NCBI GenBank assembly: GCA_036825755.1
Contig: DAISXR010000146.1
Coordinates: 1 to 7,368, forward strand
DNA: 7,368 nucleotides
Reading direction: 5' to 3'
DNA from: JAJFTV01 sp036825755
Lineage (GTDB): Bacteria; Chloroflexota; Anaerolineae; Anaerolineales; Anaerolineaceae
Shown: positions 1-6,140 of the stretch, in pieces
Numbering within the stretch: position 1 is the stretch's first letter
Layout of the letters: every line of letters begins with the position of its first letter
Made by a program: the position numbers and the translations under genes
Notes under the pieces: generated by a model
The model's input: only the letters and a program-made list of their open reading frames with translations
What the model was told of the DNA's origin: nothing
Database searches by the model: none

Positions 1-112
1 CGCCTCCAGCCAATGCATAGGCAGCCGTGGTGAAAGCCCGGCATACATCAATGACAATCACCACATCAAACGGTTCCGGCGGGTCATCCAGTGTGATCTG
101 CTTAAAGCGCAT
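1..112 (-). CDS. comB: ComB-like 2-phosphosulfolactate phosphatase, N-terminal part only
   Basis: Only the first 37 codons are in the window; the gene runs off the left edge. The visible protein starts MRFKQITLDD and reaches VVIVIDVCRAFTTAAYALAG. The run [I/V]IDVxRAFTTAAYA is the conserved N-terminal strand and helix of the ComB family, whose aspartate lies in the Mg-dependent active site. ComB hydrolyses 2-phosphosulfolactate to sulfolactate in coenzyme M biosynthesis. In bacteria without methanogenesis the physiological role is unclear, so the enzyme name is by family only. The ATG at 112 is supported by a GAGG ribosome site (120-123) seven bases upstream. The gene is divergent from the sigma-factor operon and shares its intergenic region. 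The family call rests on one short motif; the rest of the gene was not seen. Confidence 0.72.
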   Translation of the reverse strand, partial: MRFKQITLDDPPEPFDVVIVIDVCRAFTTAAYALAGG

Positions 113-134
113 GGGATATCCTCAGGTAGAAATT

Positions 135-153
135 TGGTAACGCTATTGTATCA
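135..153. repeat. 19-bp dyad-like repeat, copy 1 (possible operator)
   Basis: TGGTAACGCTATTGTATCA matches copy 2 (260-278) at 16 of 19 positions. Its ends, TGGTA and TATCA, form an imperfect inverted repeat (TGrTA half-sites around a 9-base centre), as expected of an operator for a dimeric regulator. It overlaps the candidate comB -10. No regulator gene is visible nearby other than the sigma factor. Confidence 0.5.
145..153 (-). promoter_or_regulatory. Candidate extended -10 promoter of comB
   Basis: On the minus strand this reads TGATACAAT, an extended -10 (TGnTACAAT against TGnTATAAT). It would start transcription near 138 and give a leader of about 26 bases before the comB ATG at 112. The best hexamer 17 bases upstream, TGGTGA, is a poor -35, as is usual for extended -10 promoters. 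The element lies inside the left copy of the 19-bp repeat, so a protein bound there would be expected to block it. Inference from sequence only. Confidence 0.4.
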
Positions 154-195
154 GACTGAAAATTTGCTCACCAGTCCTACTGCTAGACATCGATC

Positions 196-214
196 ACCAC
201 CTTGTGGTAACAAG
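196..214. repeat. Overlapping small inverted repeats with a third TGGTAAC core
   Basis: ACCAC-ctt-GTGGT (196-208) and CTTGT-ggta-ACAAG (201-214) overlap. The stretch contains TGGTAAC at 205-211, the same 7-base core that opens both 19-bp repeats, but the right half (GTATCA) is missing. It could be a half-site between two full sites, or chance. It is too short to be a terminator and has no T-tract. Confidence 0.3.
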
Positions 215-259
215 CCTGCTGATCGGTCCGCTCTCCTGCTTTTGGGGTTAGAATCAGGC

Positions 260-278
260 TGGTAACAATATCGTATCA
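260..278. repeat. 19-bp dyad-like repeat, copy 2 (possible operator)
   Basis: TGGTAACAATATCGTATCA is the second copy of the element at 135-153. The differences are at bases 8, 9 and 13 only. It lies 104 bases before the sigma-factor start codon and 125 bases, close to twelve helical turns, from copy 1. The position suits regulation of the sigma operon, but I see no convincing -35/-10 pair attached to it. Confidence 0.5.
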
Positions 279-371
279 ACAAATTTCCTTGTGTGAATGA
301 AACTTTTTTGCAACCATTCCAGAATAATTCCGTATATGGTTATATACATGATCCGGCACGCAAGGGATCTC

Positions 372-376
372 AGGAG
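372..376 (+). promoter_or_regulatory. Ribosome binding site that sets the sigma-factor start
   Basis: AGGAG lies six bases before the GTG at 383. The open frame extends upstream to another GTG at 293, but that codon has no purine-rich site before it and the extra 30 residues match nothing in sigma factors. This decides for GTG 383. Confidence 0.7.
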
Positions 377-382
377 AAAAAA

Positions 383-973
383 GTGAGCTTTGTAGAGGCC
401 AATGTAATCGACCAGGTCAGGCAAGGGAGTGAAGAAGCCTTCACCGCCCTGGTTGAGGCATATCAACGACCCGTCTATAACCTGTGCTACCGCATGCTGG
501 GTAACGCTGAAGAAGCAGAAGATGCTGCCCAGGAGACTTTCTGGCGCGCATATCAGGCCATTCATCGTTATGATGCGCAGCGGTCGTTCATCACGTGGCT
601 TCTGTCCATCGCCGCTCACTACTGCATCGATCAGCAGCGCAAACGCCGCATGCAATTCACCGATATTGAACTGCTGCCAGACGGCGCGCTGCCGGATGAT
701 GACCCGGGACCGGAAGGCCAGGTGCGTCAGGCAGAGAATGACCAGGTAATCTACAAACTTTTGAAGACCCTGAACCCTCAGGATCGTGCCGCGATCATTT
801 TGAAATATTGGTATGAATTTTCAGAAGTAGAAATCGCCAATTCATTGCATATGACACAGAGCGCCGTTAAAAGCCGGCTTTTCCGGGCGAGAAAACTACT
901 GGCTCAAAATTGGGATGGCGCGCAGCCTTCCTCTGAGCCGAAAGGAGAACAAGATGTCTCACCAGCCATATGA
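383..973 (+). CDS. ECF-family RNA polymerase sigma factor (sigma-70 regions 2 and 4)
   Basis: An extracytoplasmic-function sigma factor of 196 aa, a typical length, that would direct RNA polymerase to a small promoter set. Region 2 covers roughly residues 19-89: FTALVEAYQRPVYNLCYRML, then the region 2.2 helix DAAQETFWRAY (47-57), with FITWLLSIAAHYCID at the back. A short acidic linker (PDDDPGPEG) follows. Region 4 is about 125-175: LNPQDRAAIILKYW, then the helix-turn-helix with recognition helix QSAVKSRLFRARKLL (159-173). There is no region 1 or 3. The start is GTG with AGGAG six bases ahead. The last 20 bases overlap the anti-sigma gene, implying coupled translation and 1:1 production. It is probably held inactive by that neighbour and may control its own operon; the inducing signal cannot be read here. 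The ECF subgroup was not assigned. Confidence 0.93.
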   Translation: MSFVEANVIDQVRQGSEEAFTALVEAYQRPVYNLCYRMLGNAEEAEDAAQETFWRAYQAIHRYDAQRSFITWLLSIAAHYCIDQQRKRRMQFTDIELLPDGALPDDDPGPEGQVRQAENDQVIYKLLKTLNPQDRAAIILKYWYEFSEVEIANSLHMTQSAVKSRLFRARKLLAQNWDGAQPSSEPKGEQDVSPAI

Positions 974-1499
974 AAACTGGATCATAGCAGGTGAACCGCT
1001 CCCACCGGATCAACAATATCAGCTTAAAGAGCATCTGGAAGCATGTCCGCAGTGCAGGCATCTCAAATGCAATATGCAAGCGGTGCATGTGAAGCTGGCC
1101 ACAGCCAGACAGGTGGGCCCTGCCGAGGGTTTCAAGCAGCGTTGGCAGGCAACGCTGCTTGAACGCCAGGAAGAACAGCATATCAGACAAACCATGCAGA
1201 TACGTCGGTTCTTCCTCTTTATTGGAGCAGCAGCCGTTCTTTCGTTGATCTTGTTGTTAGCCACATTCCTGATAAGCGGTGTGTGGGCCGATCTTCTGGT
1301 GGGTGCAGCCAATCAGATGCACACATTCAACACCCGGGCGATGGAGCTGAAGGACTGGTTCTTTACATTCCTGCAGGTGACCCCGCCCATCTTCCCCATC
1401 GCGGTGTGGGTGTTGTTGAGCATGTCATTTGGCATCCTGGGAATCATCTGGATCCTGTCGGTATGGCACTTTACCCTTAAAGGAGTGAAATCAAGATGA
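954..1499 (+). CDS. Membrane anti-sigma factor with zinc-binding (ZAS-like) motif
   Basis: Probable anti-sigma factor of 181 aa for the overlapping ECF sigma. The N-terminal cytoplasmic part carries HLEACPQC, with His27, Cys31 and Cys34 forming the HxxxCxxC zinc motif of ZAS/zf-HC2 anti-sigma factors. A charged, Gln-rich helix (about 60-80) leads into membrane segment 1 (about 85-108, FFLFIGAAAVLSLILLLATF). A 35-residue loop follows, then membrane segment 2 (about 144-173, PIAVWVLLSMSFGILGIIWI). With the zinc motif inside, the loop would face outward and could sense the envelope. The ATG at 954 has AGGAG (943-947) six bases ahead; an in-frame upstream start at 915 lies deep in the sigma gene and lacks such a site. 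The stop overlaps the next start as ATGA. Sequence outside the zinc motif is not diagnostic, so the role rests on motif, topology and neighbour. Confidence 0.85.
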   Translation: MSHQPYENWIIAGEPLPPDQQYQLKEHLEACPQCRHLKCNMQAVHVKLATARQVGPAEGFKQRWQATLLERQEEQHIRQTMQIRRFFLFIGAAAVLSLILLLATFLISGVWADLLVGAANQMHTFNTRAMELKDWFFTFLQVTPPIFPIAVWVLLSMSFGILGIIWILSVWHFTLKGVKSR

Positions 1500-2608
1500 T
1501 TGAAAAAAGAATGAAGTATCAAAGAATACTGACAGTTGGGCTGCTGGTTCTGACGATGCTGGCATTATTTGCTATGCCGTCAGAGGTGAAAGCCCAAACC
1601 GGTGATGACCCCGGTGACAAGTTTGTGCTGGGCGGCCGTTACCGCCTGGAAGATGGCGAATCCATTAACGGTAACCTGGTCGTCATGGGGGGAACCGCGA
1701 TTCTGGAGCAGGGTTCGTCGGTGAACGGTCAGGTAGTACTGGTAGGCGGCACGCTGGAAGCCGGCGGAACCATCAACGGCGATGTCAACGCTATCGGCGG
1801 AACCATCACCATATTGGACGAAGCGGTAGTGAACGGTGATCTCAACGTCACATCGGTCAGTTTGACTGCATCCCCTCTTGCCGTGATCACCGGCAAAGTG
1901 AACGAGAATGTGTTCAACCTGGATGATGTGCAATTTGACAGCATCCCTGAAACAAACGTGGATGTCGTCCCACAGACCCCGGCCAGAACCCTGGCTGACT
2001 TTATCATCAAACTTCTGTGGGCTGGTATAAGAATCCTGGCTATGTCGATCTTCGCGGCAGTAGTGGTCCTGCTGGCACCCAAACCCACCGACCGCGTGGC
2101 TCGTACGATCATCGGCCAGCCGCTGGTGTCATCCGGGTTTGGTCTGCTGACCCTTCTGGTAGCCCCGGTCATCCTGCTGTTGCTGACCATCACCCTCATA
2201 TTGATCCCGGTGGCCGTCATTGCTCTGTTAGTGCTGGGGATCGGCATCCTGTTCGGTTGGATTGCCCTGGGGTATGAAATCGGGCTGCGCCTTGAAAAAG
2301 CGCTCAAGCTCAACTGGGCGCCCGCCGTCAACGCTGGCATCGGCACCTTTGTGCTCACCTCGGTAGCCAGTCTGGCCGGTATCATCCCCTGCATCGGATG
2401 GGTCATCCCGTTCATCATCTCGGTGGTGAGTATTGGCGGGGTGCTGATCAGCCGGTTTGGCGCCACCATCTACACCGCCGAGAATGATGCCTCTTTGCGA
2501 ACCGGTACGTCGCAGGTGCACCCGCAGGATCAATATGATGTCATTGTCGACGAACCCCCTGCCGATGAAACCCGCCCGGAAACGGACGACCGGTCTGAAG
2601 AGATATAA
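1496..2608 (+). CDS. Exported bactofilin-like protein with a multi-pass membrane domain
   Basis: 370 aa in four parts. Residues 1-33 are a signal peptide (basic MIEKRMKYQR, hydrophobic core 11-27, likely cleavage after VKA at 33). Residues about 43-136 form a bactofilin-like (polymer-forming) beta-solenoid: hydrophobic rungs such as NLVVMGGTAIL, QVVLVGGTLE, DVNAIGGTITI and DLNVTSVSLT, each preceded by an NG turn (58, 77, 93, 112; spacing 16-19). After a Pro-rich linker come about five hydrophobic segments (170-194, 212-258 as two, 282-319 as two). The acidic tail 340-370 (QDQYDVIVDEPPADE..) is probably cytoplasmic. Bactofilins usually polymerise in the cytoplasm; the signal peptide would put this domain outside. 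The ATG at 1496 overlaps the anti-sigma stop, with AAGGAG ten bases ahead. It is likely an effector of the sigma system. The exact function is unknown; a simple envelope-integrity role is an alternative to filament formation. Confidence 0.8.
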   Translation: MIEKRMKYQRILTVGLLVLTMLALFAMPSEVKAQTGDDPGDKFVLGGRYRLEDGESINGNLVVMGGTAILEQGSSVNGQVVLVGGTLEAGGTINGDVNAIGGTITILDEAVVNGDLNVTSVSLTASPLAVITGKVNENVFNLDDVQFDSIPETNVDVVPQTPARTLADFIIKLLWAGIRILAMSIFAAVVVLLAPKPTDRVARTIIGQPLVSSGFGLLTLLVAPVILLLLTITLILIPVAVIALLVLGIGILFGWIALGYEIGLRLEKALKLNWAPAVNAGIGTFVLTSVASLAGIIPCIGWVIPFIISVVSIGGVLISRFGATIYTAENDASLRTGTSQVHPQDQYDVIVDEPPADETRPETDDRSEEI

Positions 2609-2646
2609 AACTGCTGCGCAGGCATATTAAAAAACATGAAAACGAT

Positions 2647-2650
2647 GAGG
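2647..2650 (+). promoter_or_regulatory. Ribosome binding site favouring the ATG at 2657
   Basis: GAGG lies six bases before ATG 2657. The earlier in-frame ATGs at 2636 and 2645 lack a good site, and the one at 2654 is only three bases away. Starting at 2657 gives a compact lipoprotein signal peptide beginning MKKQIW. Confidence 0.5.
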
Positions 2651-2656
2651 TTTATG

Positions 2657-3505
2657 ATGAAAAAACAAATCTGGATTTTACTTACGGTACTGGCACTGGT
2701 CAGTATGGCTTGCACGATCAACCTGCCTGTCAATGTATCCGGCGGCGGTGTGGGAGAAACAAAGACTTTTGAAATTGATGAACAGTGGGTTTCTGACGAG
2801 GGCTCCTCACTCAAACTGGAGATGGGCGCCGGCGAGCTCCATATGAGCAGCGGCGGTGATAACCTGGTGAAGGGTTCCATCGAGTACAACATTGAGAATT
2901 GGGAGCCGGAGATTCTGCGTGAAGGTGAGAACATTACCATCCGCCAGATCATCGATACCATCGATCTGACCCCCAATAACGAGACGATCAATCATTGGAA
3001 TTTGCAGATCGGCACGCAGCCGCTGGAGCTGACCATCGCCGCGGGCGCTTATTCAGGCGAGTTCAATTTTGATGAAATTGCTCTCACAAAACTGGTCGTT
3101 ACGGACGGCGCCAGTGACGTGGATGTGAAATTCAACGCACTCAATTCGGTTCGCATGGAAGAGTTTTCATACACCACCGGCGCATCTGATCTGAAAATCA
3201 CCGGTCTGGCCAACGCGAATGTGGCTCACTTCAAATTCACCGGTGGAGCAGGCTCTGCTACCCTGGATTTCTCGGGGGATTTGCAGGAGGATATGGATGT
3301 GGTGATTGAAGGCGGCGCGGGGGATATCAATATCATCGTACCCGAAGGTACCGCCTGCGTGCTTCGCAACACCGGCACTTTGGTGGATGTGGATAACAAC
3401 GGCTGGGACCGCGACGGTGAAACCTATTCGCTGTCTGGCAGCGGCCCGGTCATCACCATCACCTCCAACCTGAGTGTGGGCAGCCTGGAACTGAACGTCG
3501 ACTGA
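2657..3505 (+). CDS. Toast-rack (LiaF/DUF2154-like) lipoprotein
   Basis: 282 aa from ATG 2657 (289 if ATG 2636 is used). MKKQIWILLTVLALVSMAC is a lipoprotein signal peptide with Cys19 as the lipid site. The lipobox VSMAC is loose at -3, so attachment is likely but not certain. A Gly-rich stretch (SGGGVG) links to a beta-rich body. Residues about 40-85, with LKLEMGAGELHM, resemble the N-terminal toast-rack domain. Further on, G-A turns recur about every 23 residues, GASDVDVKF (151), GASDLKITG (175), GAGSATLDF (197) and GAGDINIIV (220), each starting a strand of the same hydrophobic pattern, as in stacked beta-rack folds. Such domains occur in LiaF-type envelope-stress proteins and DUF4097-like putative adhesins. 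It is the last gene of the sigma operon, 48 bases after its neighbour, and likely works on the outer face of the membrane. The ligand is unknown. Confidence 0.75.
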   Translation: MKKQIWILLTVLALVSMACTINLPVNVSGGGVGETKTFEIDEQWVSDEGSSLKLEMGAGELHMSSGGDNLVKGSIEYNIENWEPEILREGENITIRQIIDTIDLTPNNETINHWNLQIGTQPLELTIAAGAYSGEFNFDEIALTKLVVTDGASDVDVKFNALNSVRMEEFSYTTGASDLKITGLANANVAHFKFTGGAGSATLDFSGDLQEDMDVVIEGGAGDINIIVPEGTACVLRNTGTLVDVDNNGWDRDGETYSLSGSGPVITITSNLSVGSLELNVD

Positions 3506-3525
3506 AATTTCGACATATCAATTAT

Positions 3526-3560
3526 GACGGGGTCCTATCAAGAACCCCGTCTTTTTATTT
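3526..3560 (+). terminator. Intrinsic terminator of the sigma-factor operon
   Basis: An 8-bp perfect stem, GACGGGGT (3526-3533) with ACCCCGTC (3544-3551), with a 10-base loop, is followed by TTTTTATTT. It lies 20 bases after the lipoprotein stop. On the other strand the stem is followed by CATAATTG, without a T-tract, so it should stop plus-strand transcription only. Confidence 0.9.
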
Positions 3561-3585
3561 ACCTGTTAACGCGCCAATGAGATGT

Positions 3586-3975
3586 TTATCTGCCGTTATA
3601 AGAGATGGCCCCTGCGACCACCAGCTTGCGGAGACGGAATTGTTCCGACATGATACGGGTGTACGGAATGCCGTTTTCCAGGCGTAGGGCAATCTGCTTG
3701 GGTGCCCGCCGCACCACCCTGCCCATCACCGAGACGGTGGACCCATCCGGGAACTGCAATACCACTGAAAGCATGCTGTTGGGGATCAGGTTTGAATTGG
3801 GATTGGCAAACCGCAAGCCCTTTTCGCTGATATCCATCACCTGGTATGAACGTGAGTGCAGAATGAGCACCGGCATGAATTTCTTCATGCACGAGAGCGG
3901 GTAATAAACCCGTACATGCTCACGGCGGTTGGGAAAATCCAGTTTAGGTTCATCCATGCCTATCATCGTGGACAT
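3586..3975 (-). CDS. PilZ-domain protein, probable cyclic di-GMP receptor
   Basis: A stand-alone PilZ protein of about 129 aa. Both c-di-GMP-binding signatures are present: RREHVR (RxxxR at residues 18-22) just before the first strand, and DISEKG (DxSxxG, 48-53). Between and after them run the barrel strands (MPVLILH, SVVLQFPDGS, VSVMGRVVRR, KQIALRLE). No output domain is attached, so it probably acts by contacting a partner such as a motility or secretion component; none is encoded nearby. The start is uncertain. The frame opens at TTG 4008, but the likely transcription start is about 4016, leaving only eight bases of leader. I therefore prefer ATG 3975, with ATG 3966 or 3957 possible; none has a strong ribosome site. 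The gene converges on the sigma operon and has its own promoter. Confidence 0.85.
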   Translation of the reverse strand: MSTMIGMDEPKLDFPNRREHVRVYYPLSCMKKFMPVLILHSRSYQVMDISEKGLRFANPNSNLIPNSMLSVVLQFPDGSTVSVMGRVVRRAPKQIALRLENGIPYTRIMSEQFRLRKLVVAGAISYNGR

Positions 3976-4022
3976 TTCTGTGAAACCGTCCTGTTTCGAG
4001 AGGATCAATCTCCGATAGTATT

Positions 4023-4050
4023 ATTATCTGTTCAAAACGGATTTTTTCAA
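4023..4050 (-). promoter_or_regulatory. Sigma-70-type promoter of the PilZ gene
   Basis: On the minus strand TTGAAA (4045-4050), 16 bases, then GATAAT (4023-4028): five of six consensus bases in each box. The predicted start near 4016 lies between nadD and the PilZ gene, so the PilZ gene is probably transcribed separately. Confidence 0.6.
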
Positions 4051-4115
4051 GATGTCGAACCGCATCTCCAGGGCGTTTTTATCACAAATTTATCCGCTTG
4101 CGCAGGTTGGGTTCA

Positions 4116-4712
4116 TCACCGGTAATATCCGTTTTGCTCTATCAGTTGAAACACCTTATCAGGCACATAGTAACGGTATGGTTTTCCCTCCCGGATATTT
4201 GCCCGAATGACGGTAGATGAAATCTCCAGCATGGGTGTGCTCACAAAACGCAGTTTCTGCCGGATACCCGGCAGCCGGCTTTCCAGTCGATCCAGGTCAT
4301 GCAGTTGACCCGGCCGGCGCATCACACCCAGGCAGCCGCACAGATTCACAATGATCTGCGGATAACGCCAGGAGGGAAAATCGTTGAGTGAATCCCCGCC
4401 GATCAGATAACAGATCTCATCCGCGGGGTATTTCTCTGCCAGCAGTTGCACCGTTTCATACGCGTATTGCGGAGCGGGCCGGTCGATCTCGATGCGCGAG
4501 ATCTCAAAATCCGGGTTATCGGCGATAGCAGCCTGCACAAGTAGCAGTCTCACCGCAATGGAGATGATTTGCTGATCCTGCTTATGCGGCGGCGACTGGG
4601 TGGGCATCCACAGCAGCCGGTCAAGCTGCAGTTGATAATGACATTCCATGGCCAGGATGAGGTGCCCCAGGTGGGGAGGGTCAAAGGTGCCGCCAAAAAT
4701 GCCGATCCGCAT
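4116..4712 (-). CDS. nadD: Nicotinate-nucleotide adenylyltransferase
   Basis: NadD joins nicotinate mononucleotide and ATP to make deamido-NAD, a late step of NAD synthesis in the cytoplasm. The protein is 198 aa, normal for the family. It opens MRIGIFGGTFDPPHLGH, the nucleotidyltransferase Rossmann start, with the HxGH-type motif at His14-His17. The substrate-pocket segment PTQSPPHK (37-44) follows, then GGDS (105-108) and DFPSWR (111-116). The second catalytic signature is ISSTVIR (164-170) near the C-terminus. The open frame extends 35 codons further into obg, but ATG 4712 is exactly the family start. It begins seven bases after the obg stop, so the two are co-transcribed and probably translationally coupled; any ribosome site lies within the obg end and is weak. 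The obg-nadD order is common in bacteria. Nothing is missing from the active site. Confidence 0.96.
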   Translation of the reverse strand: MRIGIFGGTFDPPHLGHLILAMECHYQLQLDRLLWMPTQSPPHKQDQQIISIAVRLLLVQAAIADNPDFEISRIEIDRPAPQYAYETVQLLAEKYPADEICYLIGGDSLNDFPSWRYPQIIVNLCGCLGVMRRPGQLHDLDRLESRLPGIRQKLRFVSTPMLEISSTVIRANIREGKPYRYYVPDKVFQLIEQNGYYR

Positions 4713-4719
4713 GGTTATC

Positions 4720-5979
4720 TCAGTCCGACCACTCCAGTTCAAAATCACCGATGAAAACGGTATCGCCTTCCTGAACGCCGGCTTCCCGCAGGGCGTCATC
4801 CACCCCCAGCCGTTCAATCAGATGCTGGAAGCGGCGTACCGACGATTCATATTCCCAATACGTCATCTCGGCTGCCCGGATTAAAGCCTTGCTGTGCACG
4901 CGGAAGCCATCTTCCACCGTTTCAATGGTGAAGGCGTTGGGGTCTTCCTCCGCCTTGTAAACTGGGATGCTTTCCACAGGTTCGGGTTCGGGCGTGAGTT
5001 TCACCAGTTCAAGAGCCTTGTACAGCAGCGGCTCCAGATTGGTACGCGCCAATGCCGAAATCACAAAGACCGGATAACCTTTTTTCTCCAGGGTTTTGGC
5101 CAGCTTCTTTTGTTTATCCTGCACTTCCGGCTGGTCCACCTTGTTGATGGCAACAATCTGCGGTTTTTTGATCAGATCGGGGTCAAACAGGGCCAGTTCG
5201 TTGTTGGTTTGCGTAAAATCGGCCAGGGGGTCTTCGGCAAGCCCGTCAATCATATGAATGAGCACGCGCGTACGCTGGATATGGCGCAGAAAACCCTGCC
5301 CCAGCCCCTTGCCCTCGTGCGCGCCTTCGATCAACCCGGGAATATCCGCCAGTACCAGGCTCTCATCCAGATTGAATTCATGCACGCCCAGATTGGGCTC
5401 CAGCGTGGTGAACGGATATCCGGCAATTTTGGGGGTGGCGTTGGTCACCGCTGCCAGCAGGCTGGATTTGCCCGCATTGGGCACACCCACAATCCCCACA
5501 TCCGCAATCAGCTTGAGCTCCAGGCGCAGGTTCTTTTCTTCGCCGGGTTCACCCTTCTCGGCCATGCGCGGCGCCTGGTTGCGCGAGGTGGCGTAGTGCA
5601 CGTTGCCGCGCCCGCCCCGTCCGCCGGTACACACCAGCAGCCGCTGCTCGTCATCCACCAGGTCGCCCAGCAGTTCGCCGGTATCGTTATCGTATACCAG
5701 CGTGCCGGGCGGCACCAGAATGGTCAACTCCTCGGCCGAGCGGCCGGTCATGCGCTGTTTTGCGCCTCCCGCCCCGTCACCGGCGATGAAACGGGTTTTG
5801 TGCCGGAAGGTGGACAGGGTGTTGAGCGTCGACCGGACCTGCAGCACCACATCACCGCCCCGGCCGCCGTCGCCGCCGTCAGGACCGCCCTTGTTGATAT
5901 ATTTCTCCTTGCGGAAATGCACCATGCCGGCGCCGCCGGAACCTGATCGAACAAAAATGACTGCTTCATCAATAAACAT
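4720..5979 (-). CDS. obg: Obg/CgtA GTPase, ribosome assembly and stress control
   Basis: 419 aa with the three Obg domains. Residues 1-158 are the glycine-rich Obg fold (MFIDEAVIFVRSGSGGAG; GGPDGGDGGRGGDV; GGRGGRGNVHYATS). Residues about 159-328 are the GTPase: G1 GVPNAGKS (165-172), G2 Thr in YPFTT (188-192), G3 DIPG (212-215), G4 NKVD (279-282), G5 SAL (308-310). Residues about 338-419 are the OCT domain found in Gram-positive-type and some other Obg proteins, ending FELEWSD. Obg binds the large subunit and GTP/ppGpp, and helps late 50S assembly. The gene lies downstream of rplU-rpmA-rpmE but beyond a terminator, with its own -10 box. The ATG at 5979 gives the canonical N-terminus; its ribosome site is weak (GAAAG). 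All motifs are intact. Confidence 0.98.
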   Translation of the reverse strand: MFIDEAVIFVRSGSGGAGMVHFRKEKYINKGGPDGGDGGRGGDVVLQVRSTLNTLSTFRHKTRFIAGDGAGGAKQRMTGRSAEELTILVPPGTLVYDNDTGELLGDLVDDEQRLLVCTGGRGGRGNVHYATSRNQAPRMAEKGEPGEEKNLRLELKLIADVGIVGVPNAGKSSLLAAVTNATPKIAGYPFTTLEPNLGVHEFNLDESLVLADIPGLIEGAHEGKGLGQGFLRHIQRTRVLIHMIDGLAEDPLADFTQTNNELALFDPDLIKKPQIVAINKVDQPEVQDKQKKLAKTLEKKGYPVFVISALARTNLEPLLYKALELVKLTPEPEPVESIPVYKAEEDPNAFTIETVEDGFRVHSKALIRAAEMTYWEYESSVRRFQHLIERLGVDDALREAGVQEGDTVFIGDFELEWSD

Positions 5980-6032
5980 ACTGTGCTGCTTTCAGAATCT
6001 TTTCTTTTACAACCGATTTCAGGAATTTACGT

Positions 6033-6051
6033 CCCTGACGCATGCGCAGGG
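6033..6051 (-). promoter_or_regulatory. Hairpin at the 5' end of the obg leader
   Basis: CCCTG and CAGGG flank the self-complementary CGCATGCG, with one unpaired base (6038). In the predicted obg transcript (start about 6053) it would fold within the first 20 bases and leave a mostly unstructured stretch of about 50 bases before the ATG. There is no T-tract, so it is not a terminator. It could protect the 5' end or bind a protein; function unknown. Confidence 0.4.
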
Positions 6052-6060
6052 GTCGCTCTA

Positions 6061-6066
6061 ATTATA
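6061..6066 (-). promoter_or_regulatory. Consensus -10 box of a candidate obg promoter
   Basis: On the minus strand a perfect TATAAT, predicting a start near 6053 and a leader of about 75 bases before the obg ATG. The -35 position (16-18 bases upstream) falls in the run of T that belongs to the rpmE terminator and matches poorly (GTTTTT/TTTTTT). The odd palindrome TGGTTACCA (6069-6077) sits just upstream. Confidence 0.45.
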
Positions 6067-6080
6067 TATGGTAACCAGGC

Positions 6081-6117
6081 AAAAAAAACCTCCAGATGTG
6101 AACACTGTCTGGAGGTT
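6081..6117 (-). terminator. Intrinsic terminator after rpmE
   Basis: Read on the minus strand: AACCTCCAGA, an 11-base loop, TCTGGAGGTT (10-bp perfect stem, arms 6108-6117 and 6087-6096), then an unbroken run of T down to 6081. It begins 24 bases after the rpmE stop. It should separate the ribosomal-protein unit from obg, at least partly. The plus-strand flank (CCTTTTG) is too weak to suggest a bidirectional terminator. Confidence 0.88.
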
Positions 6118-6140
6118 CCTTTTGTTATGGGACAGAACAA

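Noticed and set aside
298..338. Possible promoter of the sigma operon (TTGCAA at 308, TATATG at 333; or an ECF-like TGAAAC at 298)
   Set aside because: The spacer of 19 is long and the -10 match poor. The TGAAAC has no CGTA/CGTC at 16-17 bases. The operon must have a promoter here, but I cannot pick one.
293..382. Upstream extension of the sigma factor to GTG 293
   Set aside because: There is no ribosome site at 293, the extra residues have no family match, and AGGAG stands correctly before GTG 383.
1729..2469. 246-codon open frame on the minus strand inside the bactofilin-like gene
   Set aside because: The composition (Met, Thr, Arg, Pro, Ser) is that of a shadow frame; the plus-strand frame has a signal peptide, repeats and membrane segments.
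4009..4115. Terminator after nadD
   Set aside because: Only short, imperfect pairings (around GCGCAAGCG) are present and none is followed by a T-run on the minus strand; I could not support one.
4713..4817. N-terminal extension of nadD into obg
   Set aside because: The family N-terminus begins exactly at ATG 4712; the upstream codons are the obg C-terminal domain read in another frame.
4894..5946. 350-codon open frame on the plus strand, antisense to obg
   Set aside because: It is the mirror of a long, GC-rich, motif-complete obg gene. The predicted protein is rich in His, Gln and Arg without any domain pattern, and it has no ribosome site.
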